Source of the DNA: Streptosporangium amethystogenes
GTDB taxonomy: Bacteria; Actinomycetota; Actinomycetes; Streptosporangiales; Streptosporangiaceae
Assembly (NCBI RefSeq): GCF_000721075.1
Contig: NZ_JOEQ01000027.1
Span: 103,372 to 167,371 of the forward strand
Reading direction: 5' to 3'
DNA: 64,000 nt
The notes under the pieces were generated by a model. It had not been told where the DNA came from, made no database searches, and saw nothing but the letters and a program-made list of their open reading frames with translations. This document shows, piece by piece, positions 56,489 through 64,000 of the stretch. Every line of letters starts with the position of its first letter. The first letter of the stretch is position 1. The translations under genes were made by a program, and so were the position numbers.

Positions 56489-56829
56489 GCGCCCCATAAT
56501 CGGGGGGGCGAAACGCTCCACGCGAGTGGCCCGAGTGCCAATATCCACAAGGATCGGGCCATGTTCGCTCCGAAGTACCACCGCCTTTCCCCGTGCGAGC
56601 GCCCTTCCGTACGCGGGCACGCCGGGAACTCGGTAGTGGCCATCTCACATACTGGGAGAATTCGCTCAAAGGTTCCGTTTTTTCTATTCTCGTCAACTGG
56701 AGGTCTCGCATCCGGCATGGTCACGGGGAGACGCGAGGCCGGTCTCCGGTCCCGCGCGGCCATGAGGGAGCGACGGCACTCGCACTCCGCGGGACCGGTC
56801 GGAGAGCGGGCGATCGAAGGAGTGGTGCC
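56489..56829. other. Divergent intergenic region between MFS and peptide-binding lipoprotein genes
   Basis: No gene supported. The part around 56640-56700 is AT-rich for this DNA (for example GTTCCGTTTTTTCTATTC) and is the likely promoter area for the rightward lipoprotein gene; exact -35/-10 boxes could not be fixed. Confidence 0.4.
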
Positions 56830-58566
56830 GTGTTCCACAGGCGAAGGTCGGCAGGGGTCCTGGCACTGCTGACGTGCGGCTCGCTCCTGCTCGGCGCCTG
56901 CGCGAGCACCGATCCGACGGATGACCCGACGTTATCGGGCTCGGAGCCGAGCCAACCGGCCGAGACCATCACCTACGCGTACGAGCAGGAGTTCCACTCC
57001 TACAACAACAACACCACCGCCGAGAACGCCACGCGCAACGCGGCGCCCCTGCAGCGGGTGCTCACAGGTTTCTGGTTCTACGGCGACAAGGGCGCGATCG
57101 TCCCCGACAAGGACTTCGGAACCTACGAGAAGATCTCCGACGACCCGCTGAGTGTCAGGTACACCATCAACCCCAAGGCGGTCTGGTCCGACGGCACCCC
57201 GATCGACTGCGACGACGTCATGCTGTGGTGGGCCTTCCGGTCCGGCAAGGTCAAGGGCTTCGCCTCCGCCGACACCAACGGCGTCCAGGACACCGAGGTC
57301 CCCGACTGTGAGAAGGGCGGCAGGGAGTTCACCCTGGCCTACGACAAGCCGTTCGCCGACTGGGTGGCCGGCGGCCCCGGCGCGACCGAGATGCTGCCGG
57401 CCCACGTGGTCGCCGAGCAGGACGGCCTGTCCGAGGCGGACTTCATCGCGGCGGTCAAGAACACCGACTCGGAGAAACTCGCCGAGGGCATCAGGTTCTT
57501 CAACGACGGCTGGGTCTCCGAGGGCCGGCTGCCCGAGGCCAGGCTGATCCCCTCCTCGGGACCGTACAAGCTCTCCAAGTTGGACGCCGGGCAGCGGCTG
57601 ACCCTCATCGCCAACGACAGATGGTGGGGCACCCCCGCCGCGACTCCGACGATCGTCGAGCGTTTCATCACCCTCGACGAGCAGGCGCAGGCGCTGCAGA
57701 ACCGCGAGGTCCAGATCGTCGAGCCACAGCCGGGACCCGAGGTGCTCAAGCAGTTGCAGTCCCTGCGGGGGGTGAAGGTGAGCGCCTCCGACAAGTACAC
57801 CTACGAGCACCTGGACTTCAACTTCCACTCCAGCCCGTTCCGCGACAGAAGGCTGCGCGAGGCGTTCGCCAGATGCGTGCCCAGGCAACTCATCGTCGAC
57901 CATCTGATCAAGCCCGTCGCCCCCGCGGCCAGGCCCCTGCAGGTTCGCACCGTGGCTCCGTTCCAGGCCAACAGCGCCGCGGTCGTGGCCGCCAGCGGCA
58001 GCGCCGACGTGTACACCCGGCAGGACATCGCGGGGGCCAGGGAACTGCTGCGGAACGCCGACAGGACGGGGCTGGAGGTCAGCATCGGCTACCAGACCCC
58101 GAACCCGCGCCGCACCGCGGCGGTGCAGCTCATCATCGACTCCTGCAACAAGGCCGGGTTCAAGGTCGTCGACAAGGGCTCCGAGGATTTCCTGGGCACC
58201 GTGATGCCGACCAACGGCTACGACGTGGCGCTGTTCGCCTGGTCGGGTTCGGCCCTGGTCAGTGGCTGGGCCTCCAGCTTCACCTCGCCGCAGAAGTGCG
58301 ACGCCCACAGCAAGGGCAACAACAACGGCTGCTACTCCAGCAGGCGGGTCGACCTCCTCATCAAGGAGTTGAACTCGACCGTGGACCTGGCCGCCCAGGA
58401 TCCGATCATCGGTGAGATCGAGAAGCGGCTCTGGGACGACCTGGCCACCATCCCGCTGTTCCAGCATCCGGGCCTCAGCGCGTGGGACGAGACGCTCCAG
58501 AACGTCGTCCCGAACCCCGCACAGTCGACCATCACCTGGAACATGGACAAATGGCGCCTTTCCTAG
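56830..58566 (+). CDS. ABC transporter family 5 (peptide/oligopeptide) substrate-binding lipoprotein
   Basis: 578 residues from GTG 56830, with GAAGGAG 7 bases upstream. Signal peptide with lipobox LLGAC, lipidated Cys24. The fold is that of the extracellular solute-binding family 5: ITYAYEQEFHSYNNN, the conserved KAVWSDGTPIDCDDVMLWW segment, SSGPYKLSKLDAGQRLTLIANDRWWG and RRLREAFARCVPRQLIVDHL. It should deliver peptides or similar ligands to an ABC permease, but no permease or ATPase gene is adjacent, so it is an orphan binding protein or serves a remote transporter. Confidence 0.92.
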   Translation: MFHRRRSAGVLALLTCGSLLLGACASTDPTDDPTLSGSEPSQPAETITYAYEQEFHSYNNNTTAENATRNAAPLQRVLTGFWFYGDKGAIVPDKDFGTYEKISDDPLSVRYTINPKAVWSDGTPIDCDDVMLWWAFRSGKVKGFASADTNGVQDTEVPDCEKGGREFTLAYDKPFADWVAGGPGATEMLPAHVVAEQDGLSEADFIAAVKNTDSEKLAEGIRFFNDGWVSEGRLPEARLIPSSGPYKLSKLDAGQRLTLIANDRWWGTPAATPTIVERFITLDEQAQALQNREVQIVEPQPGPEVLKQLQSLRGVKVSASDKYTYEHLDFNFHSSPFRDRRLREAFARCVPRQLIVDHLIKPVAPAARPLQVRTVAPFQANSAAVVAASGSADVYTRQDIAGARELLRNADRTGLEVSIGYQTPNPRRTAAVQLIIDSCNKAGFKVVDKGSEDFLGTVMPTNGYDVALFAWSGSALVSGWASSFTSPQKCDAHSKGNNNGCYSSRRVDLLIKELNSTVDLAAQDPIIGEIEKRLWDDLATIPLFQHPGLSAWDETLQNVVPNPAQSTITWNMDKWRLS

Positions 58567-58679
58567 GGCATCCCTTCACCGCCGCGGTCACGGATGGAGA
58601 TTCCCATATCTGACATTAGATGACAGGTATGGGTGTCAGGGTGAGCGCAAGAGCCGAAACCTCCAGAGGGAGCCCACAT

Positions 58680-59072
58680 ATGCCTCGTGCCACCGGAACC
58701 TTCACCATCGACAGCTGGGATCCGCATCCCTACGACGAGGCCGAAGGTGCCACACTCTCCCGCGTCCACATCACCAAGACCTTCGACGGCGACCTGGTCG
58801 GCACCAGCACCACGGACATCATCACCGCGATCGCCCCGGTCGAGACGTCGGCGGCCTACGCGGGCTTCGAGCGCTTCACCGGCACCGCGCACGGTCGCAA
58901 GGGCACCTTCGTGCTCCACCATACGGCCACGCAACACGCCGGGGAGTCGGCGCTGAGCTGGACGATCCTGCCCGACTCCGGCACCGGGGAACTGCTGGGC
59001 ATCCGGGGCGGGGGGCAGATCGTCAACGACGACGGCGACCACTCCTTCCACCTCGACTACGAGCTCGACTGA
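58680..59072 (+). CDS. DUF3224-family protein
   Basis: 130 residues. GTFTIDSWDPHPYDEAEGATLSRVHITKTFDGDLVGTSTTDIITA, FERFTGTAHGRKGTFVLHHTAT and LSWTILPDSGTGELLGIRGGGQI fit the DUF3224 beta-barrel family (allene-oxide-cyclase-like fold). ATG 58680 follows AGAGGGAG at 7 bases. Cytoplasmic, function unknown. It ends at a bidirectional terminator shared with the convergent tRNA gene. Confidence 0.88.
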   Translation: MPRATGTFTIDSWDPHPYDEAEGATLSRVHITKTFDGDLVGTSTTDIITAIAPVETSAAYAGFERFTGTAHGRKGTFVLHHTATQHAGESALSWTILPDSGTGELLGIRGGGQIVNDDGDHSFHLDYELD

Positions 59073-59095
59073 GAGCGAATCGTCCGGGGAAACAG

Positions 59096-59123
59096 CGAAG
59101 GGCGGCCATCTGGCCGCCCTTCG
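59096..59123. terminator. Bidirectional terminator between DUF3224 gene and tRNA-Ala
   Basis: CGAAGGGCGGCCA / TGGCCGCCCTTCG, 13-bp arms around two bases (so the hairpin loop takes in the inner pair). It is located 23 bases after the DUF3224 stop and 7 bases beyond the tRNA 3' end on the other strand. Confidence 0.75.
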
Positions 59124-59130
59124 TGAGGAG

Positions 59131-59203
59131 TGGAGCTATGGGGATTCGAACCCCAGACCTCCTCCATGCCATGGAGGCGCGCTACCAGCTGCGCCATAGC
59201 CCC
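59131..59203 (-). tRNA. tRNA-Ala (GGC anticodon)
   Basis: 73 bases on the minus strand. The acceptor stem GGGGCTA pairs with TAGCTCC (one G-T), discriminator A. The anticodon stem CCTCC/GGAGG encloses loop ATGGCAT, giving anticodon GGC. The T arm is CTGGG-GTTCGAAT-CCCCA type, with the invariant GTTCGA. The CCA end is not encoded, as usual in actinomycetes. Confidence 0.95.
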
Positions 59204-59341
59204 TCGGTGTCAACCGATGACGCCGGGCCCGGCCCGGCGTCCACGCCAGTGTATAGGAAATCACTCCACACCCTGTAACCGCCGAGGCGAGCCGCCATGG
59301 GGGCCGGCTCGTCTCGGGGCACGGGCGACACGGGCGGGCGC

Positions 59342-60850
59342 CTACCGTAGCGACATGGCCTTCTCGATCAGCGTGGCGAGCTCGGTCACCGCGGGGTCCT
59401 CGGTGGACGTGGCCAGACGGGTGGCATGGGCGGCGAGCTCCTTGGGGTCCGCTCCGGCGATCCCCTCTCGAACGCGGAGGTACTCGGCGAAGCCAGCGGC
59501 CACCACGTCGACCTGGAACCTCGGCGTGGAGTCCTGCCAGAGCGAGGCCGCCAGCTCACCGGCCGCGAGGGAGCGGGTGGCCTCGGCGGGATCACGGGTG
59601 TCGGGGTCCTGCCAGCGTACGGTGGCGGTGGCCAGCTGACCCGACGCCCCGCCGCGCAGCCGCACCTCGTACAGAGCGGTCACCGAGTGACCAGGACCGA
59701 TCTCGCCGCCGTCCTTGGCGTCGTCACGGAAGTCCTCGGTCGCGAGCTGCCGGTTCTCGTAGCCGATCAGCCGGTACGACTCCACGACCGAGGGGTTGAA
59801 CACGACCTGTGCCTTGGCGTCGCGGGCGCGCAGGTCGAGGTTGGTGGCGAGCTGCTCGACGAAGACCTTGCGCGCGTCGTCGACGGAGCTGACGTAGACC
59901 GCGGCACCGTCCCCGTTGTCGGCCAGCTGCTCCATCAGCTGGTCGCCGTAGTCGCGGCCGACGCCGACGCACAGCAGGGTTATCTTCTTGCCCGCGGCCT
60001 CCTCGACCCGGGCGAGGATGCCCTGCCAGGTGATGTCACCGACGTTGGCCAGTCCGTCGGAGAGCAGGATGACGCGGTTGACCGCCACCGCCCTGAAGCT
60101 CGTCGCGGCCTCTGCGTAGCCACTGGTCAGCCCCTCCTCCAGGTTCGTCGACTGTCCTATGGCGAGGCGCTCGACGGCGGCATGGAGCCGGTCCCTGTCG
60201 GTTGCCGGGGTCATGGACAAAAGGACGTCCGCCCGGTCGCTGAAGGCCACGATGGAGACCTGGTCCCCGGGCCCGAGCTGGTCGACGAGCTTGTGCAGGG
60301 CCTCCCTGACCAGGTCGATCCTGCCGGTCTCGCTCATGGAACCGGATACGTCCACCACGAAGGTGAGGTTCGCCGGGCGCCGGGCCTCCGCTGCCGCCCT
60401 GCGGGTCTGCAGGCCGACGCGGAGCAGCGCGGTGCCATTCCCCGGTGCACGAGCGCCGTCCATGTGCACGGTGAAGCCGTCATCGTCCGGCTCCCGGTAG
60501 CCCTGCGCGAAGGAGTTGACGAACTCCTCGGGCCGGACCTGACCAGGCTCCGGCAACCTGCCCTCCTGAATGATCCGCCTGCTGTAGCCGTACGAGGCGG
60601 TGTCCACGTCGAGGGCGAAGGTGGAGATCTGCTCGGCGGTGGTGTCACGTTGCCTGGCGGCGTCGGCCTCGGAGTCCTCACTCCTGGAGGTGGCCGGGCC
60701 ACCGGTTTCCACGAGGGAGGGCCGCGGGGCCTGCTTGCCGGATTCGGGCATCGGCTGGCCGGCGGCACCCTTCTCGGCCGACGGCCCTCCACAGGCGGCG
60801 GACAGCAGGGCGATCACGGCGAGGGCAATGGCAAGCGGGCGTGACTTCAT
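59342..60850 (-). CDS. von Willebrand factor A domain lipoprotein (YfbK-like)
   Basis: 502 residues. Signal peptide with lipobox LSAAC, lipidated Cys20. The vWA-associated N-terminal domain (TTAEQISTFALDVDTASYGYSRRIIQEGRLPEPGQVRPEEFVNSF) leads to a vWA domain with intact MIDAS DVSGSM (167-172), then the C-terminal partner domain (VFNPSVVESYRLIGYENRQLATEDFRDDAKDGGEIGPGHSVTALYEVRL). The complete MIDAS predicts metal-dependent ligand binding on the outer membrane-proximal face. Function of this family is unknown. It is divergent from the asparagine-synthetase-like gene, 284 bases away. Confidence 0.92.
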   Translation of the reverse strand: MKSRPLAIALAVIALLSAACGGPSAEKGAAGQPMPESGKQAPRPSLVETGGPATSRSEDSEADAARQRDTTAEQISTFALDVDTASYGYSRRIIQEGRLPEPGQVRPEEFVNSFAQGYREPDDDGFTVHMDGARAPGNGTALLRVGLQTRRAAAEARRPANLTFVVDVSGSMSETGRIDLVREALHKLVDQLGPGDQVSIVAFSDRADVLLSMTPATDRDRLHAAVERLAIGQSTNLEEGLTSGYAEAATSFRAVAVNRVILLSDGLANVGDITWQGILARVEEAAGKKITLLCVGVGRDYGDQLMEQLADNGDGAAVYVSSVDDARKVFVEQLATNLDLRARDAKAQVVFNPSVVESYRLIGYENRQLATEDFRDDAKDGGEIGPGHSVTALYEVRLRGGASGQLATATVRWQDPDTRDPAEATRSLAAGELAASLWQDSTPRFQVDVVAAGFAEYLRVREGIAGADPKELAAHATRLATSTEDPAVTELATLIEKAMSLR

Positions 60851-61134
60851 GTCGCCTCCTAGGGATGCGTGTCATCCCCTACGACGGCTCCTTCCACCTT
60901 CCCGCCGGGAGCTTGACCCAAGCGAGCGCAAACCGTGCTCGGCACGTGATCAGGGCTTCCAGGCCGGATCCCGCACATCGAAGTTTTCGCAGGGAGCGGG
61001 CAGACCCAGCCGGCCGGCACAGACGTCGCGGCCCACGGTCGCCGTACGGGTGACGGAATGTGACAGCATCTCGGCCATGCTGTCCGGCCGGACTCCCAGC
61101 CATCTTGAAAAAACGCGACATAGGATCCTTCGTC

Positions 61135-62904
61135 ATGCGCGTGTACCTCGGCCTCGCGGCCAAAGATCCGGAAGCCGGGATACCGGAGGCGATGCTGCAC
61201 CGTGTCAGGAGCGCGATCGACAGCGCGTTCCCCGTACCGCCGGAGGTCATCAGGTCGCGCGAGTGGCACCGCCCCGGCATCACCATGTTCGCCTGGACCA
61301 ACGAGCCCGACGACTCGCGGCGGCCCCCGCCGCTGATGACCGAGCACGACCGGGTGACCGGGGTGAACGGTTACCTGGCCGCACCGGACGACGTGAACCG
61401 GCTGGCGGGCATGACCACGCTGGACAGCGCGGCGGTCGGCGGGTGCTTCTCGGTGTTCCGGGCCACCGGGGGCGAACTGTCGGCCGCCACCGCGATCCAC
61501 CGGGTCTGCCCGGTCTACTATGCCGAAACGCCCGACGTGCACGTGATCGGCAGCCGGGCCCTCCTGGTCCATCTGGCCTGCGGCGAGCGCGTCGACTGGG
61601 ACGTGCTCGCGCTGCAGTCGATGGTCCGGCAGGGATACTTCCTGTCCGACGAGACGCCCTACCTCGGGGTGAGCGCGCTACCGCCGTCCTCGTCGGTGAC
61701 CGTCAGGGACGGCGCCCGTACGATCACCACGACCCCGCTCCCGACCGCCGTGCCGGCACCGGAGTCGCGCAGGCGGAAGAAGGAGCTCGTCGGAGAGCTG
61801 GCCGAAGCGCTGCTGGCCACCGTGGAACCGCTGCGCGCGGCGGGAGAACCGGTGAACCTCGCGCTCACCGGTGGCAGAGACAGCCGTCTGATCGCCGCGG
61901 TGCTGCACGCGGCCGGCATCCCGCTGCGCGCGACCACCAACGGCCTGGACACCCATCCCGATGTGATCCTCGCCGGGCGCGTCGCCCAGGCGCTCCGCGT
62001 CGAGCACACCGTCATCCCCCCGGCCCGCGCCGAGAAGAAGGACGCGATCGTCGTCGAGCATCCGCTCGCGCGGGCCTACGAGACGCTGCGCGCCTGTGAG
62101 GGCATGACATCGGCGTACGAGTCGGTCGTCGGTTACCTCCCCTACAGCGCCAAGCCGACCATGTCCGGGCAGAGCGGCGAGATCCTGCGAGCCGGCGGCC
62201 TGCTGCTGCTCCAGACCGACCTGGCGGAGAAAGCGCTGCGCCGCCGGGTGGACGTGACCTTCCTGCGAGATCCGGCGCTGTTCAGCGAGGCGGCCAACGA
62301 GCACGCCCGCGAGCTGGCCGGACCGTGGCGAGAGCGAGCTCCGCTGGAGGCGCTCGACCACATGTACATCTCCTACAAGGTCGGCCGCTGGCACGCGGGG
62401 GCGCGGGCGGGCTCGCTGCGCCGGGGCGACCAGATCTGGCCCTTCCTCGACAACCGAGTGGTCCGCGCCGCATTGGGTCTCGACCAGAACTGGCGACTGT
62501 CGGAGGAGGTCATCTACGACCTCCTCGGCATCCTGGCCCCGTCGCTCAGGGACATCCCGATCGAGGGCAAGCCGTGGCGATTCACCGCCGGGAGACGGTA
62601 CTACCCCTGGCAGCGCAGGCCGCAGGTGCTGACCGCGCCGAAAACCGGCGGCGGTGGCTGGAACTGGCGGACCAGCCCCGGCACGGAGCTGACCGGCCTG
62701 ATCCGGGACCACGTCCTGGGCCGCCTCGACCTGCTGACGCCCATCGTCAACCCCGACGAGGTTCGTGCGCTGTTCGCCGAACCCGTCCTCAAAAAGCCCA
62801 ACCAGGCCTGGCATCTCTACACAGTGGCCACCATGCTGGGTGGAGACTATCCCGGCAAGGAACCCGAGGGCCTGCCCAGGATCCACATCCCCATCCCGTC
62901 CTGA
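61135..62904 (+). CDS. Asparagine-synthetase-like ATP-dependent amide-forming enzyme
   Basis: 589 residues. The C-terminal synthetase domain has the PP-loop LALTGGRDSRLIAAVL (245-250 TGGRDS, a variant of SGGxDS), SGQSGEILR and a late helical part (WPFLDNRVVRAALGL). The N-terminal domain looks like a class II glutaminase barrel (VGGCFSVFRATGG, VCPVYYAETPDVHVIGSRALLVHLA) but lacks the N-terminal catalytic Cys, starting MRVYLGL. It therefore probably cannot use glutamine. Related glutaminase-dead enzymes include beta-lactam synthetases and lasso-peptide cyclases. No precursor peptide, protease or biosynthetic neighbours were found. Acceptor unknown. ATG 61135 has AGGA upstream. Confidence 0.8.
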   Translation: MRVYLGLAAKDPEAGIPEAMLHRVRSAIDSAFPVPPEVIRSREWHRPGITMFAWTNEPDDSRRPPPLMTEHDRVTGVNGYLAAPDDVNRLAGMTTLDSAAVGGCFSVFRATGGELSAATAIHRVCPVYYAETPDVHVIGSRALLVHLACGERVDWDVLALQSMVRQGYFLSDETPYLGVSALPPSSSVTVRDGARTITTTPLPTAVPAPESRRRKKELVGELAEALLATVEPLRAAGEPVNLALTGGRDSRLIAAVLHAAGIPLRATTNGLDTHPDVILAGRVAQALRVEHTVIPPARAEKKDAIVVEHPLARAYETLRACEGMTSAYESVVGYLPYSAKPTMSGQSGEILRAGGLLLLQTDLAEKALRRRVDVTFLRDPALFSEAANEHARELAGPWRERAPLEALDHMYISYKVGRWHAGARAGSLRRGDQIWPFLDNRVVRAALGLDQNWRLSEEVIYDLLGILAPSLRDIPIEGKPWRFTAGRRYYPWQRRPQVLTAPKTGGGGWNWRTSPGTELTGLIRDHVLGRLDLLTPIVNPDEVRALFAEPVLKKPNQAWHLYTVATMLGGDYPGKEPEGLPRIHIPIPS

Positions 62905-63545
62905 CCTACCTCCAGGGTCGAAGCCGGGAGGTCCGCCCCTTGCCGACTCCGTGGCCGGGCCCGACAGCGGCATGAGTAGAAGAGATCACGGCGACCTTCC
63001 GGCACCACTTCACCCGGGCGATGCGCATCTCTCCCTCCGCCTACCGCAGGGCGTTTTGCACCCCGGTGTCGCCCATCCGCCTTCCGCCTCCACCGGGTAG
63101 TCGCGAAAACTTCGCCCCGTTCGGGCCGGGAACCTCCCGGCCGTACGCATCACGCAACGTTACGCGCACGACGCACGAAGATCGTGTTCGATGAGTGCTT
63201 CCCGACGTGGAGCGTGTTCCGCGAGCAGGCGTTCTCAGCGGTGACGACGACGGCTCCGGCCTCGGCCCACAGCCGGTGCCGGACGGCGCTGAGACCGGCC
63301 CTCAATCACTGTTCGACCAGCCCATTATCCGACTTAAGTGAATATAATTCACTTATCCAATTAATTGCCACGACAAGGATATTAGGCTTTTGTGTGGCGA
63401 TTCAAATTTACCGCGAGCAAAGAAACGCGCACCCCTCATCAAGCTTCCACACCTAATTGGATCGACACTTCTCTCGCCGCTTCCCGAGCGTCCAAAGAAT
63501 GGCCGCACAGTGTTTTCATAGAATGCAACGGGAGAGACAACGCAC
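62905..63545. other. Gene-poor, partly AT-rich region before the collagen-like gene
   Basis: No supported gene in about 640 bases. A minus-strand frame ending at 63151 reads RAGLSAVRHRLWAEAGAVVV followed by a short Cys-containing tail, with only a TTG start near 63305; it may be a gene fragment. Bases about 63320-63420 are strikingly AT-rich (for example TTAAGTGAATATAATTCAC, a near-palindrome) and could hold the promoter of the collagen-like gene. Confidence 0.4.
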
Positions 63546-64000
63546 GTGTCTATTTTCATGAAACGGACCCTTGCGGGCGGCGCGCTCGCCGGGGCCGTCC
63601 TTCTACTGCACTCCCCTGTCCCAGTTTCAGCCGATTCGCAACTTTCAACTTCGGCGCAGGCTCGTCCCGAGAGAATCGAATCTGCCAGGGGAACGCAGGT
63701 TGACCCCTGTCTTCTGGCGATTTCCACTATTTGCACGAGCTTCATCTCCGTCCCCGGAACAGTTAGCGCCCACGACCTCTCCAGCACCAAGGCAATCATC
63801 CAGGGCGCATTGCAGCCGCAGCCGACCTCGGACAGTTCGGCTTATATCCCGCTGTGCAGGTGGCTGGGCCTGCCAAACTTCCTGTGCCGGATTCCCGATG
63901 GAGTCCAGGGTCCTGCTGGACCCGCAGGGCCCAGAGGCCCAGTGGGGCCCCGAGGCCCCGTGGGCGCGACCGGACCTGAGGGCCCCGCAGGACCGGCAGG
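63546..64000 (+). CDS. Secreted collagen-like Gly-X-Y protein, 3' part missing
   Basis: About 151 residues visible. GTG 63546 is chosen because GGGAGAG lies 9 bases upstream; ATG 63558 is in the same frame. A Sec-type signal ([25 protein letters not shown]) is followed by a region of about 90 residues with five cysteines ([29 protein letters not shown] counted with the first stretch). From 63900 an uninterrupted Gly-X-Y run begins ([16 protein letters not shown] and on) and continues past the window edge. Bacterial collagen-like repeats form triple helices and often act in adhesion or the extracellular matrix. Codon use in the N-terminal part is less GC-rich than in neighbouring genes, hinting at acquisition. 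Function is unknown. Confidence 0.8.
   Translation, partial: MSIFMKRTLAGGALAGAVLLLHSPVPVSADSQLSTSAQARPERIESARGTQVDPCLLAISTICTSFISVPGTVSAHDLSSTKAIIQGALQPQPTSDSSAYIPLCRWLGLPNFLCRIPDGVQGPAGPAGPRGPVGPRGPVGATGPEGPAGPA

Noticed and set aside
59080..59130. Attachment site or integrated element at tRNA-Ala
   Set aside because: No integrase gene, no repeat of the tRNA 3' end seen nearby, and flanking genes are ordinary; the hairpin there is a terminator.
61135..62904. Lasso-peptide cluster around the asparagine-synthetase-like gene
   Set aside because: No precursor-like small ORF, RRE protein, transglutaminase-type protease or ABC exporter gene was found within reach.
63184..63456. 90-codon plus-strand frame in the AT-rich stretch
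   Set aside because: No ribosome binding site, no family features, and it crosses an abrupt composition change; more likely non-coding.

Overview
The window is high-GC DNA (roughly 70% by eye) with GTG and TTG starts, G/C-ending codons, many serine/threonine-kinase-type and P450 genes, a B12-dependent ribonucleotide reductase, and the nrdJ-nrdR-LysM-lexA block typical of Actinobacteria. A 10-methyl fatty acid gene pair, GuaB1 and cebEFG-like sugar loci fit a filamentous actinomycete, most likely of the Streptosporangiales (Streptosporangium or Nonomuraea type). That taxonomic placement is inference.

Layout. 1-1.5 kb: the end of a beta-propeller gene cut by the window edge, and a frameshifted ISAs1-type transposase remnant. 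1.5-11.1 kb: nrdJ carrying a 430-residue intein, nrdR with a pair of NrdR boxes, a LysM membrane protein divergent from lexA across an SOS box, and leuS behind what looks like a leader-peptide attenuator. 11.4-13.5 kb: a membrane-anchored repeat protein whose frame is broken by one base. 13.6-20.4 kb: an oxidative lipid or sterol type island (P450, epoxide hydrolase, P450, GMC oxidoreductase; divergent acyl-CoA ligase) with palindromic operator candidates. 20.5-26.1 kb: tmsB/tmsA (10-methyl branched fatty acids), a 2-hydroxyacid dehydrogenase and a receptor Ser/Thr kinase. 26.2-29.5 kb: racemase-type CoA transferase, nitroreductase and a third P450 behind a CAAG-N2-CTTG palindrome. 29.5-33.4 kb: effector-binding protein, GuaB1, a stress-type membrane protein and a small secreted four-cysteine protein.

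33.5-45.4 kb: two beta-glucoside/oligosaccharide uptake loci facing each other. Each has a solute-binding lipoprotein, two permeases, a GH1 beta-glucosidase and a LacI-family regulator, and the two regulator genes overlap tail to tail. Six palindromes built on GAGCGCTC lie at their promoters; three sit just downstream of TTGACA-type promoters. Neither locus encodes an ATPase, so a shared MsiK-type ATPase elsewhere is expected.

45.7-62.9 kb is mainly housekeeping and envelope genes: an FKBP isomerase, DNA ligase LigB, DUF1707/DUF4870, DUF4192, EI24, Maf, FtsH, a membrane protein related to the one at 11.5 kb, an MFS transporter, a family 5 peptide-binding lipoprotein, DUF3224, tRNA-Ala(GGC), a von Willebrand A lipoprotein and a solitary asparagine-synthetase-like protein. 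The window ends inside a secreted collagen-like Gly-X-Y protein.

No CRISPR array, rRNA, intact IS or prophage was seen. The most interesting items are the nrdJ intein, the candidate leuS attenuator, the mirror-image sugar loci with an apparently orphan operator/promoter, the frameshifted repeat protein with a second family member 41 kb away, the solitary asparagine-synthetase-like enzyme and the collagen-like protein.
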